Assembly (NCBI GenBank): GCA_030038035.1
Contig: JASHPP010000160.1
Coordinates: 1-51,068, forward strand
Direction of reading: 5' to 3'
From: Trebonia sp.
Lineage (GTDB): Bacteria; Actinomycetota; Actinomycetes; Streptosporangiales; Streptosporangiaceae
DNA length: 51,068 nt
In this document: piece after piece, positions 8,966-17,517 of the stretch
Layout of the letters: each line of letters starts with the position of its first letter
Numbering within the stretch: the first letter of the stretch is position 1
Translations under genes and position numbers: made by a program
Notes under the pieces: model-generated
What the model was told of the DNA's origin: nothing
Databases searched by the model: none
What the model saw: only the letters and a program-made list of their open reading frames with translations

Positions 8966-11245
8966 ATGACCGGCCAGAAGGGCACGGGTCGCGAACGGCT
9001 GCCGTTCGGCGGCTGGGTACTGTGGCGGCATTTTGTGCTGCGCAGCGCCGGCTTCCCGTTCGCCGCGCTGACCGAGGCGCTGAGCGATCCCGCCGCCAGC
9101 CTCGCTGACCTGCCGGGGTTCGACTGGGAACGGTCGATGGCCGCCGGCCTGGACAGAGCCCTCCGGCTGGCCGGATCGGACGGGGTACGGCAGGCGCTGC
9201 TGTGGCAGAACCCGCGGGTTCTGGAACTGTCGGTGGACTGGCTGCGGGCCGGCCCGGCCAGCGCCGGCCGGCGCAATGCCCGCCGCCGCGCCAGCGAGCA
9301 CACCGTCGTCAAGTACCTGCAGCGCTATCACGCGAAGAACGAGTCCGTGGGGTTCTTCGGCCCGGTGGCCTGGGGCACGTTCCGCGCGGCCGGCTCCCGG
9401 ATCGATGCCCGGCCGGGACCCGCGGTGCGGGGCCGTGAGCTGGTGTACTTCGAAGACTGGGCGATCGACGAGCTGGGCCGCGCATTCGCCACGGAGGCCG
9501 AGATCGCCGGGCAGCTTCCGCCCGCACTCGCGTTCGGCGTCACCCGGCTGGGCCGGGTGCTCATGCTGCCCGACGGCGGCATGCGGCGGCTGCGGGCCGC
9601 GGAAGCCGGCGTCGTCGCCCTGATCGACGGGCGGCGGACAGCGCAGGACATCGCGGCCGAGCTCGGCTGGCCCGCGCGGCACGTGGCGGACAGCCTGGCC
9701 CCGCTGATCGCGGACGGCCTGGTTACCCGCGCCTTTGACATACCGCCGGAGATGGAGCCAGAGCAGGCGCTGGCGCACGCGCTCGGGGCGCTGGCGCCCG
9801 GGCCCGCGGTCGCGCGGTCACTCGCGGCGCTCGCGGCACTGGAGGCCGCCCGCGCCGCAGTGCGGGCGGCCCGCACGGCGCCGGCGCTGGAAGCCGCCCT
9901 CGCAGACGTCGACGAGCTGTTCTCCCGGCTCTCGGGAAAGGCCGCGACACGACGCAGGGACGAATTCGCGTCCGGCAGGCGCCCGCTGGCGATGCAGGGC
10001 GGCCGGGACATCCAGATCACGCTGGGTCCGGCGCTAGCCGACGAGCTGACCACGCCGCTTGCCCTGGTTCTGTCGAGCGCGCGATGGCTCGCCCGGCAGG
10101 CCGGGCAGGAATTCGAGAACGTCGCGGCGAAGGTTCACCGGGAACTGGCGCCGCTTTACGCGGACGACGCGGTGCCGCTCAACGCTTTGATCAGCCGCCT
10201 GGCCGCGCTCACCCGGCCAGGGACATGGCTGGACGAGCTCGTCGATGAGCTGTCCAGGCGATGGCTTCGCGTGCTCGGCCCCGACCTGGCCGCGGCCCGG
10301 GTCGCGCGGAGCGCCGCCTCGCTGGCCGCGGCGGTCCGCCGCGAGTTCGACGGCCCTGCCCCCGGGTACGCGGCCGGTCGTCATCACAGTCCGGACATCA
10401 TGATCGCGGCCGCGGGCCCGGTCGCGATCGAGGCCGGCGACTTCGAGTTCGTCCTCGGCGAGCTGCACATCGGGATGGTCACCATCGACAGCCGGACGTT
10501 CCTCGATTTCGCCCCGGACCAGGACCTCGCCCGCCGGTGCGCCGAACTGGCGCTGGTCGACGGACAGCCGCGTTTCGTGCCGCTGCACGTGCGGGGCACG
10601 CCCGATCTGATCAGCGGCTGGAACTATCCGCCGCCGGACGGGTTCTCCGCCGCCTACACCTACCTGTCCTTCGGCGAACGGATCGGCGAGCGGGCAGTGC
10701 CCGGTACGCGGGTGCCCACCGGATCGGCCATGGTCACGCCGCAAGGCGGCCGGCTCCAGGTCCTGCTGCCCGACGGCAGCCGCCACCGGCTGCTGCACGC
10801 CCTCGGCGAGTACGTGAGCTATGCGGTCGCCAGCCGGTTCCGGCCGATGCCCGCCTGCCCGCACACGCCGCGGGTAACCGTCGACCGGCTGGTGATCGCC
10901 CGGGAGACCTGGCGGATCCCGGTGGCGGAGTTCACGCCGCTGGCGGCGCTGCCGGAGGCGGCCGCCTTTGCCGGCCTGCGGCAGCTCGCGGTCGCCCGCG
11001 GGCTGCCGCGGCACACATTCTGGCGGCACGCGCCCGGGGTCAAGCCGGTCTACCTCGACCTGCACAGCCCGCCGCTCGCCGCCGTCTTCGTACGCGAACT
11101 GCGCCGCGCCGCCTGCGCCACGATCGTCTTCACCGAGATGTACCCCGGCCCCGGTGAGCTCTGGCTTCCTGACGCCGAGGGCAGGCGCTACACCAGTGAG
11201 CTGCGGCTGACGGTCGCCGACACGACCCCGCCAGAGGCCCCATGA
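8966..11245 (+). CDS. LanB-type tRNA-dependent ligase/dehydratase N-domain protein 1
   Basis: 759 residues; GGGAG precedes the ATG. The protein resembles the glutamylation domain of lanthipeptide dehydratases (lantibiotic dehydratase N-terminal family). Visible blocks: KYLQRYHAKNESVGFFGPV at about 117-135, aligning with the RxxxRxxPFGLFAG block of NisB; a winged-helix-like, RRE-type element at about 213-270; PRVTVDRLVIARETW near 635; and FTEMYPGPGELWLPD near 722. It ends where full LanBs would begin their elimination (SpaB_C) domain, which is absent. Known short members include glutamyl-tRNA-dependent enzymes and peptide aminoacyl-tRNA ligases (PEARLs). At the second arginine of the tRNA/phosphate-binding block it has K124 (R120-x-x-x-K124). 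It overlaps the next gene by 4 nt (ATGA). Role here, with no precursor peptide seen, is unknown. Confidence 0.75.
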   Translation: MTGQKGTGRERLPFGGWVLWRHFVLRSAGFPFAALTEALSDPAASLADLPGFDWERSMAAGLDRALRLAGSDGVRQALLWQNPRVLELSVDWLRAGPASAGRRNARRRASEHTVVKYLQRYHAKNESVGFFGPVAWGTFRAAGSRIDARPGPAVRGRELVYFEDWAIDELGRAFATEAEIAGQLPPALAFGVTRLGRVLMLPDGGMRRLRAAEAGVVALIDGRRTAQDIAAELGWPARHVADSLAPLIADGLVTRAFDIPPEMEPEQALAHALGALAPGPAVARSLAALAALEAARAAVRAARTAPALEAALADVDELFSRLSGKAATRRRDEFASGRRPLAMQGGRDIQITLGPALADELTTPLALVLSSARWLARQAGQEFENVAAKVHRELAPLYADDAVPLNALISRLAALTRPGTWLDELVDELSRRWLRVLGPDLAAARVARSAASLAAAVRREFDGPAPGYAAGRHHSPDIMIAAAGPVAIEAGDFEFVLGELHIGMVTIDSRTFLDFAPDQDLARRCAELALVDGQPRFVPLHVRGTPDLISGWNYPPPDGFSAAYTYLSFGERIGERAVPGTRVPTGSAMVTPQGGRLQVLLPDGSRHRLLHALGEYVSYAVASRFRPMPACPHTPRVTVDRLVIARETWRIPVAEFTPLAALPEAAAFAGLRQLAVARGLPRHTFWRHAPGVKPVYLDLHSPPLAAVFVRELRRAACATIVFTEMYPGPGELWLPDAEGRRYTSELRLTVADTTPPEAP

Positions 11246-13617
11246 CCGAGAACGGAACCGACCCGCTGACCGTGCACCTGGCCGGTCCCTGGTGGGTATG
11301 GCGCGACATGGCGGTGCGGGCAGCCGGGTTCCCGGCCGGCGACCTGCTCGGCCTCGGCAGGCCCGCGCTGGCGGCCAGTGCCGACGCCGGCGCCGGCGCC
11401 GGCGATCCCGCGTTCCGCGCGGCCTACCAGGCCGCCATCGAGGACTCGAACGCGGCGCTCGCGGACATCGTCCAGGGCGACTCCTTCCGGGCGGCGATGG
11501 TCTGGCAGAACCGGGAGCTGAACGTCGAAGTCCTCGATCGTTTCCTGGCAGTGCGGCGGGCCGGGGGCGCCCGCAACGCGAAGCAGCGCCATCGCGAGAC
11601 GGTCCTGACCAAGTACGTCCAGCGCTACCACGCCAGGAACGAGTCGGTCGGCTTCTTCGGCCCGGTCGGCTGGGCGCGCTGGGCGGCCGGCGGATCGGCC
11701 CCTGGCCCGGGCCCGGGACACGGCGCGGCGGCGCCTGCCGCGTCAGCGACGGGCTTCCACGGCGAGATAGCCGCCCGCCGGGCGCACGTCGAGACCTGGG
11801 CCGTGCAGGCGCTCGCCGAGCGGTTCGCCGCGGACCCGCTGACACGTCCGTGGCTCAGGCCGGTCGTCAGCCCGACTCTCAGGGTCCGGGACGGGCGGGT
11901 GCGCACTCCGCTGCGCGGCTGGTTCACGATGCCGCGGCCCCGGTCCGACGTGCTGGCCGCCTGCGACGGGCACAGCACGGTCAGCGAGATCGCCGGACGG
12001 CTGGTCGCCGGCGGCACGCCCGGCATCGCGTCAGCCGACGACGTCGAGCGCCACCTGGCCGCCCTCGAGCGCGCTGGGTATGTCCGGGCCGGGTTCGGGG
12101 TGCCGCTCGACATGGACGCCGACAGGCAGCTGCGCGACCAGCTCGCGTGCCTCCCCGACGCGGGCGTGCGGGATCAGCACCTGACCGTCCTCGACGGCAT
12201 CCTGGCCGCGGCGGACCGGGTGCGCAACGCGGGTCCCGGTCAGCTCGGCCCCGCCTTCGCCGATCTGGAGCGCCGGTTCACGGACGCCACCGGGCTGCCC
12301 GCCTACCGGACCCTGGAGGCCAGCGAGGGCGCAGGGCGCGGGCTGATGCTGGAGGACTGCCGGAGCACGCTGTCGATCTCCCTGCAACCTTCGCTGCTCG
12401 CCGACCTGGCCGGCCCGCTCGACCTCCTGCTCGCCTCGTCCCGGTGGCTGACCGGCCAGATCGCGGCGCGCTACCTGCAGATAGCCGGCGAGATCTTCGA
12501 TGGCCTAGTCCGCCCGGGTACCCGGGGCGTTGGCCTGGGGGCGGTGCTCGCCGAGTTCCTGCCCAGGTGCGCGGCCCGCGCGGTCGCGGCGGAGGCCACC
12601 CCTCTCGTCGCGGAGTTCCAGCGGCGCTGGGCGGCGATCCTGGGTGTCCCGCCCGGCGCGGCCAGGCACCGTGTCCGCGCCGTGGACATCGCCGGCGCGG
12701 TCCGCCAGGAGTTCGCGGCCGCCAGCGCCCCCTGGCTGTCTGGCCGGTTCCACTGCCCGGACATCCTGATCGCCGCCGCCGACGTCGAGTCGATCTGCCG
12801 CGGGGATTACACCTGGGTGCTCGGCGAGATGCACTGCGGCGCGATCACCCTCAACCAGCCCGTCTTCGTGGTCTCACACCCTGACCGGGACCGTATGCAG
12901 GCGATGGCTGACCAGGAGGCTTCCCGCGGACGGTGGCTGATCCCGTCCTATTCGCTGGCATTTCCCGGGGTCTCAGGCCGGAACTACCCCCCGCCGTTCC
13001 TGATCAGCCCGGGGTTGGAGTACGTGCAGATGTCGGCGGCGCCGCCGCGGGCGGGGATGGCCGGGATGGTGATAGCGGCCTCGGACCTGCTGGTCGTCAG
13101 GGGCCAGGACGGGACCTTGTGGATCGAGGACGAGGACGACGCCGGCCGGCGCTGGCCCGCGCTCGCGCTGCTCGGCGAGTTCCTCATCGACGGTTTGCCC
13201 AACCAGTTCCGGCCGATGGCGCCGGCACCGCACCAGCCGCGGGTCGCCATCGATCGCTTCGTCTTCGCCAGGGAACAGTGGCAGGTCCCGGCCGTGGACC
13301 TTGCCTGGCCGGGCATATCGGACGAGGCGGACCGGTTCCGCGGCGCGCGCCGGTGGGCCCACGAGCTGGGGCTGCCCGATCACGTGTTCGTCCGGCTCCC
13401 CTGGCAGCCGAAGCCCTTCTACATCGACCTGACGAGCCCGCTGCTGGTGAACATGCTGGCCAGCGTGGCGCGCTGCCCGGCGGGAGAGCAGGCCCAGGCG
13501 ATGTGTACGATCAGCGAGATGTATCCGGGACCCGGCGAACTGTGGCTGCCGCACGGCCCGGGCGGCGGGCGGTGTACCAGCGAGCTCCGGTTCGCCATCG
13601 TAGACCGCGGGGCCTAG
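11242..13617 (+). CDS. LanB-type tRNA-dependent ligase/dehydratase N-domain protein 2
   Basis: 791 residues, the last gene of the left operon, coupled to the preceding paralogue through an ATGA overlap. Same architecture: KYVQRYHARNESVGFFGPV at about 125-143, a winged-helix RRE-like element at about 237-290 (DVLAACDGHSTVSEIAGRL and the following helices), AIDRFVFAREQW near 668 and ISEMYPGPGELWLP near 757. Unlike its neighbour it keeps R128-x-x-x-R132. No elimination domain follows and no LanC, protease or thiopeptide-type gene is present. The two proteins are clearly paralogous but well diverged, so they may have different substrates or form a heteromer. A PEARL-like aminoacyl transfer or a glutamylation of a hydroxyl are the two functions the family suggests; neither can be chosen from sequence alone. 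Confidence 0.75.
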   Translation: MTENGTDPLTVHLAGPWWVWRDMAVRAAGFPAGDLLGLGRPALAASADAGAGAGDPAFRAAYQAAIEDSNAALADIVQGDSFRAAMVWQNRELNVEVLDRFLAVRRAGGARNAKQRHRETVLTKYVQRYHARNESVGFFGPVGWARWAAGGSAPGPGPGHGAAAPAASATGFHGEIAARRAHVETWAVQALAERFAADPLTRPWLRPVVSPTLRVRDGRVRTPLRGWFTMPRPRSDVLAACDGHSTVSEIAGRLVAGGTPGIASADDVERHLAALERAGYVRAGFGVPLDMDADRQLRDQLACLPDAGVRDQHLTVLDGILAAADRVRNAGPGQLGPAFADLERRFTDATGLPAYRTLEASEGAGRGLMLEDCRSTLSISLQPSLLADLAGPLDLLLASSRWLTGQIAARYLQIAGEIFDGLVRPGTRGVGLGAVLAEFLPRCAARAVAAEATPLVAEFQRRWAAILGVPPGAARHRVRAVDIAGAVRQEFAAASAPWLSGRFHCPDILIAAADVESICRGDYTWVLGEMHCGAITLNQPVFVVSHPDRDRMQAMADQEASRGRWLIPSYSLAFPGVSGRNYPPPFLISPGLEYVQMSAAPPRAGMAGMVIAASDLLVVRGQDGTLWIEDEDDAGRRWPALALLGEFLIDGLPNQFRPMAPAPHQPRVAIDRFVFAREQWQVPAVDLAWPGISDEADRFRGARRWAHELGLPDHVFVRLPWQPKPFYIDLTSPLLVNMLASVARCPAGEQAQAMCTISEMYPGPGELWLPHGPGGGRCTSELRFAIVDRGA

Positions 13618-13632
13618 CGCGTCGGCCGGGTA

Positions 13633-13657
13633 ACCGTCACGGCTAGCCGGTGACGGT
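13633..13657. terminator. Hairpin between convergent operons
   Basis: ACCGTCAC (13633-13640) pairs perfectly with GTGACGGT (13650-13657), and the loop itself contains the palindrome GGCTAGCC. It lies in the 102-base gap between the stop of the second LanB-type gene and the stop of the convergent PKS gene, the expected place for a bidirectional terminator. No T-tract follows, as is common in high-GC actinomycetes. Confidence 0.6.
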
Positions 13658-13719
13658 CGGCGCGGAACTGACGGGGATGCCGCGAACGTCGCGGGCCACG
13701 GCGGCGGGTCGGGGTCCGA

Positions 13720-16700
13720 TTACGCCAGCGCGTCGATCTGCCCGGCAAGCCCGCGGACGGTCGGGTAGCCAAGGACGGCCGATGTCGGCACGGGGATCTT
13801 GAGCTCCTTGCGGATTCGCGCGACCACCTCGATGGCCAGGACCGAGTTACCGCCGAGCCCGAAGAAGTCGTCCTCGGCCCCGACCATCTCCAGCCGCAGC
13901 ACCCGGGCCCAGATCTCGGCGAGCGCCTGCTCGGTTCCCTCGGCCGGCTGGACATAGGGCGTCGCGATGTCCGGCCGCGGGTCACGCTCGACATCCTCGT
14001 CGTCGGCGAGATCCGTGCCGCCGCCGCGGTCGACCACCCATTGCCGGAACCGGCCCTCCAGGGAGCCGGTCGAGATCACCAGGTGACCGACCCGGTCGAT
14101 GACGCCCACCGCGCGCTCGAATATCTCGACCGCCTCTGCCGGGGCCATGTCGAACGCGCCGGGCGGGGGCGCGTCAGGACCCGCCTCCCTACCCCAGGTG
14201 TCCCAGTCCACGGTGATCCAGCGCAGCCCGTCGGCCGCGCGGGCGGCGGTCACCCGCGCGTCCAGTGCCGCGTTCGCCGCGGCGTAGGCGCCGAGCGAGA
14301 TGCCGCCGAGAACCGCCGACAGCGACGACAGCGTGATCCCGGGCACGTCGCGCCCGGCGAGCGCCTGCCGGAGCGTGTCGAAGCCTTTGACCTTCGCCTC
14401 GAAGTGCTGCCTGCATCCCTCCGCGCTGATCATGTGCGCTGGGCCGAACCCGCTGGGATCGGAGATGCCGGCCGCGTGCACGACGAGGTCGAGCCCGCCG
14501 AACCGCTCGTCGGCCATGGCCACGGTGGCACGCATCTGCGCCAGGTCACATACGTCGGCGGTGACGGGGACGACCTCGGCGCCGAGCCGCTCCAGGTCGA
14601 GCAGCGCGGCCGTCATGCTCGCCGTCCGCGACGATCCTGCGGCGTGCGCCTCCCACTCCGGCCGCGGCGGAAGCGGGGTACGGGATGTCAGCAGCACCCG
14701 GCACTTCCTGGTGACCGCCAGGTGCCTGGCCAGGAGCAGGCCCACATAGCCGAGACCGCCGGTGATGAGGACCGGCGAGCCGGGTCGCAGTGCGCCGTCT
14801 GCCGTGGGCAGCGGCAGATGCCAGAAGGCCCGGGACCAGCGGACTGCCCCGCGCAGAGCGACCGGGCCGGTGAAGACGGTGAGCGCTTCCGCGATGATCG
14901 CCTCCGCCGCCGCCGCGTCGGCCCGTGCGGTGGCGTCCGCCCCGACATCGACATGCCGGCAGATCCAGCCGGGGTTCTCCTGCGCCAGCACCGGCAGCAG
15001 CCCGGCGAGCGCGGCCTGCTCGGGACGGGCCGGCGCCGCGCCCGCGACGCCCACGGCACCCTCGGTGACCGCCACCAGGCTGAGGCTGAGATCGGGGGCC
15101 GCGGCGGCGTACGCGCCGATGACCGCTAGCGCGCAGTCGTAGCCGAGCGTGTGGCTGTCCCCGGCGCCGAGGGAGAACGCGTGGATCACCGTGCGCGGTG
15201 TCACCGCGGCCTCGGACAGCAGGTCCAGCATGTCCTCGGCGGAACCCGGCCGGACCAGGAAGTCGCCGCCGCCGACGGCCGCGAAGGCCGTCCCCGGGCG
15301 GGCCAGGATCACCTCCGCGCCGGCCTGGCGGAGGCGGGCCGCCGTCGCCTCCGCGCGTGCCTCGGCCGCCAGCACGAGCCAGGGGCTGGCGGCGCGGATC
15401 TCCTCCGCCCGGTCGTAGATCGGTACCGGGAGCGAGGTCCAGGCTGGCAGATAGGTCCAGCGGTCCAGGTCGCCGGCCCGGCCGTCGGCGACCGCGGCGG
15501 GCGGGCCGGCCGTGCGTGCCGTGCCGTCGACCCAGTACCGGCGTCGCTGGAAGGGGTAAGGGGGCAGCGGAAGCCGGCACGGGCTGCCCTGGTGCAGTTC
15601 TTCCCAGCGAATCTGCGCCCCGGCCAGCCACAGCCGAGCGACCGCCCGGGCCAGCCAGTGCTCCGCCGGCCCGTCCGCGTCCTGGCCGATCTCAAGCCGC
15701 GCCTTGCAGGGCTCGCCGACCGTCCCGAGTTCGGCGGCCACCCGGGCGGCCGCGTCCGCCATCGGGCCCGATCCTGTCACCGTGCCGACCCGCACGCCGA
15801 GTGTGCGCAACGCGACCGCGACCGCGAGGGCAAGCCCGGCCGGGCCGTCTTCCGCCGGGCCGGTGCCCGCGACACGGGCCGCCGCGTCCGCGACCAGCGC
15901 GGCCCATGCCGGGTCCGCGGGAGGGTCTGCCAGCACCAGTTCCACGAGCGGATCCCGCAGTTGCGTCCGCGCGGTCAGCCAGCGGCGCGGCTCGCCGAGC
16001 GCGCGGCGCGCGTCATCGGCATCGTCGCAGACGACGGCCCGCCGGACAGGGAAGTACGAGCGCGACTGCTGGAGCGTGTAGGCGACGTCGGCGATGCTCA
16101 GCTCCGGATGCCGGTCGAGGTGCCGCAGCAGGTTCTCTGTCGCCTCGCCGAGCGCGGTCTGGTCCCGGCCAGAGATCACCAGCAGGTGCGGTCCCGGCCG
16201 GCCGGCCGGCTCTGCCGCGGCAGGCGGTTCTTCGAGCACGACATGAACATTGGAGCCGCCGAGGCCGAACGCGCTCACGCCGGCCCGGCGCGGTCCCGGC
16301 CCGGCGGTCCACGGCCGGTGCTCGCTCAGGACGGTGAACTTGTCCCGCGCCGCCGCGAGGGCCTCGTTCGGGGTCTCGTAGTTGGGCGTGGCCGGCAGCA
16401 CCCGATGCCGGAGGGCCAGGATCGCCCGGATCATGCTGCAGGTGCCGGCTGCCCGGTCCAGGTGCCCGATGCTCGACTTGAGCGAGCCGAGCACCACGGG
16501 ATTGCCCGGCCGGTCGGGGAACACCCGTGACATGGCCGCTATCTCGATCGAGTCGCCGAGCATGGTCCCCGTACCGTGGCATTCGACGTAGTCGATCGTC
16601 TCCGGCTTGACCCCGGCGAACGTGAGCGCGTCGGCGATCACCGCGGCCTGGCCGGTAACGCCTGGCGCGGTGTAGCCGGCGCACGCGCTGCCGTCGTTGT

Positions 16701-17517
16701 TGGCCGCCGACCCCAGGATGACGGCGTTGACGCAGTCGCCGTCGGCGAGAGCGTCGCCAAGGCGCTTGAGCGTCACCACCGAGACGCCGCTTCCCATGAC
16801 GCTGCCCCGCGCGGCGGCGTCGAAGGCCCGGACCCGGCCATCGGGCGACAGGATGCTGCCCTCCTCGAAGGCGTAGCCGACGCCTTGCGGTAGCGGCACG
16901 AAGACCCCGCCCGCGAGAGCGACCTCGCACTCGAAGTTCAGCAGCGCCTGCGCGGCCAGGTGCACGGCGGTGAGGGCGGTCGAGCAGAACGTCTGCACGG
17001 TGATGCTCGGGCCGCGCAGGTTCAGCTTGTAGGAAACCAGGGACGCCAGCGAGTCGCGCTCGTTTCCGATCGCCATCATCAGCGCGCCGCCGGCCTCCGC
17101 CATCGTGTCGACGGCGACGTTCCACATGTAGTCGGGGAACCCGCAGCCGGCGAAGACGCCAACCTTCTGCGTCATCTCCATCGCCGGGTACCCGGCGTTC
17201 TCCAGCGCGTGAAAGCAGGTCTCAAGAAACAACCGGTGCTGGGGATCCATCACCTCGGCCTCGCGGCGGGTAAGGCCGAACATGCCCGCGTCGAACATGT
17301 CGTAGCCGTTGACAGGTCCGGACGTGCGCACGTAGTCAGGGTCGGCCAGCTGGGCCGGCCTGACCCCCGCCGCGATCAGCTCGTCCTCGCTGAGCTGCCG
17401 CAGGCCGAGCCGGCCCGCGAGCAGGTTGTCCCACAGCTCTTCCACGCTGTCCGCGCCAGGGAACCGGCCGGCCATGCCGACCACGGCGATCGCCGAGTCG
17501 TAGTCCACCTCAGGCAT
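13720..17517 (-). CDS. Single-module type I PKS, KS-(remnant AT)-KR-ACP
   Basis: 1265 residues. KS about 8-430 with the catalytic cysteine C178 in QTFCSTA, the histidines in CHGTGTMLGD and SSIGHLDRAAG present. After the KS, where an acyltransferase of about 300 residues is expected, only about 130 residues lie between the KS-AT linker (RRAVVCDDADDARRAL) and the post-AT linker (RLPLPPYPFQRRRYW). The GQGxQ, GHSxG and HAFH motifs are missing. KR with TGGLGYVG (T919), SSLSAVLGG and the tyrosine in GAYAAANAALD, so reduction is plausible. ACP serine S1225 in FFGLGGNS. The start overlaps the upstream PKS gene by 8 nt, so both are co-translated. The module must receive its extender in trans or be non-elongating. 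No free-standing acyltransferase was found in the window. Confidence 0.88.
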   Translation of the reverse strand: MPEVDYDSAIAVVGMAGRFPGADSVEELWDNLLAGRLGLRQLSEDELIAAGVRPAQLADPDYVRTSGPVNGYDMFDAGMFGLTRREAEVMDPQHRLFLETCFHALENAGYPAMEMTQKVGVFAGCGFPDYMWNVAVDTMAEAGGALMMAIGNERDSLASLVSYKLNLRGPSITVQTFCSTALTAVHLAAQALLNFECEVALAGGVFVPLPQGVGYAFEEGSILSPDGRVRAFDAAARGSVMGSGVSVVTLKRLGDALADGDCVNAVILGSAANNDGSACAGYTAPGVTGQAAVIADALTFAGVKPETIDYVECHGTGTMLGDSIEIAAMSRVFPDRPGNPVVLGSLKSSIGHLDRAAGTCSMIRAILALRHRVLPATPNYETPNEALAAARDKFTVLSEHRPWTAGPGPRRAGVSAFGLGGSNVHVVLEEPPAAAEPAGRPGPHLLVISGRDQTALGEATENLLRHLDRHPELSIADVAYTLQQSRSYFPVRRAVVCDDADDARRALGEPRRWLTARTQLRDPLVELVLADPPADPAWAALVADAAARVAGTGPAEDGPAGLALAVAVALRTLGVRVGTVTGSGPMADAAARVAAELGTVGEPCKARLEIGQDADGPAEHWLARAVARLWLAGAQIRWEELHQGSPCRLPLPPYPFQRRRYWVDGTARTAGPPAAVADGRAGDLDRWTYLPAWTSLPVPIYDRAEEIRAASPWLVLAAEARAEATAARLRQAGAEVILARPGTAFAAVGGGDFLVRPGSAEDMLDLLSEAAVTPRTVIHAFSLGAGDSHTLGYDCALAVIGAYAAAAPDLSLSLVAVTEGAVGVAGAAPARPEQAALAGLLPVLAQENPGWICRHVDVGADATARADAAAAEAIIAEALTVFTGPVALRGAVRWSRAFWHLPLPTADGALRPGSPVLITGGLGYVGLLLARHLAVTRKCRVLLTSRTPLPPRPEWEAHAAGSSRTASMTAALLDLERLGAEVVPVTADVCDLAQMRATVAMADERFGGLDLVVHAAGISDPSGFGPAHMISAEGCRQHFEAKVKGFDTLRQALAGRDVPGITLSSLSAVLGGISLGAYAAANAALDARVTAARAADGLRWITVDWDTWGREAGPDAPPPGAFDMAPAEAVEIFERAVGVIDRVGHLVISTGSLEGRFRQWVVDRGGGTDLADDEDVERDPRPDIATPYVQPAEGTEQALAEIWARVLRLEMVGAEDDFFGLGGNSVLAIEVVARIRKELKIPVPTSAVLGYPTVRGLAGQIDALA

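Noticed and set aside
8966..13617. Calling the locus a lanthipeptide cluster because of the LanB-like genes
   Set aside because: There is no precursor peptide, LanC, SpaB_C elimination domain or leader protease, and the genes are coupled to NRPS genes.
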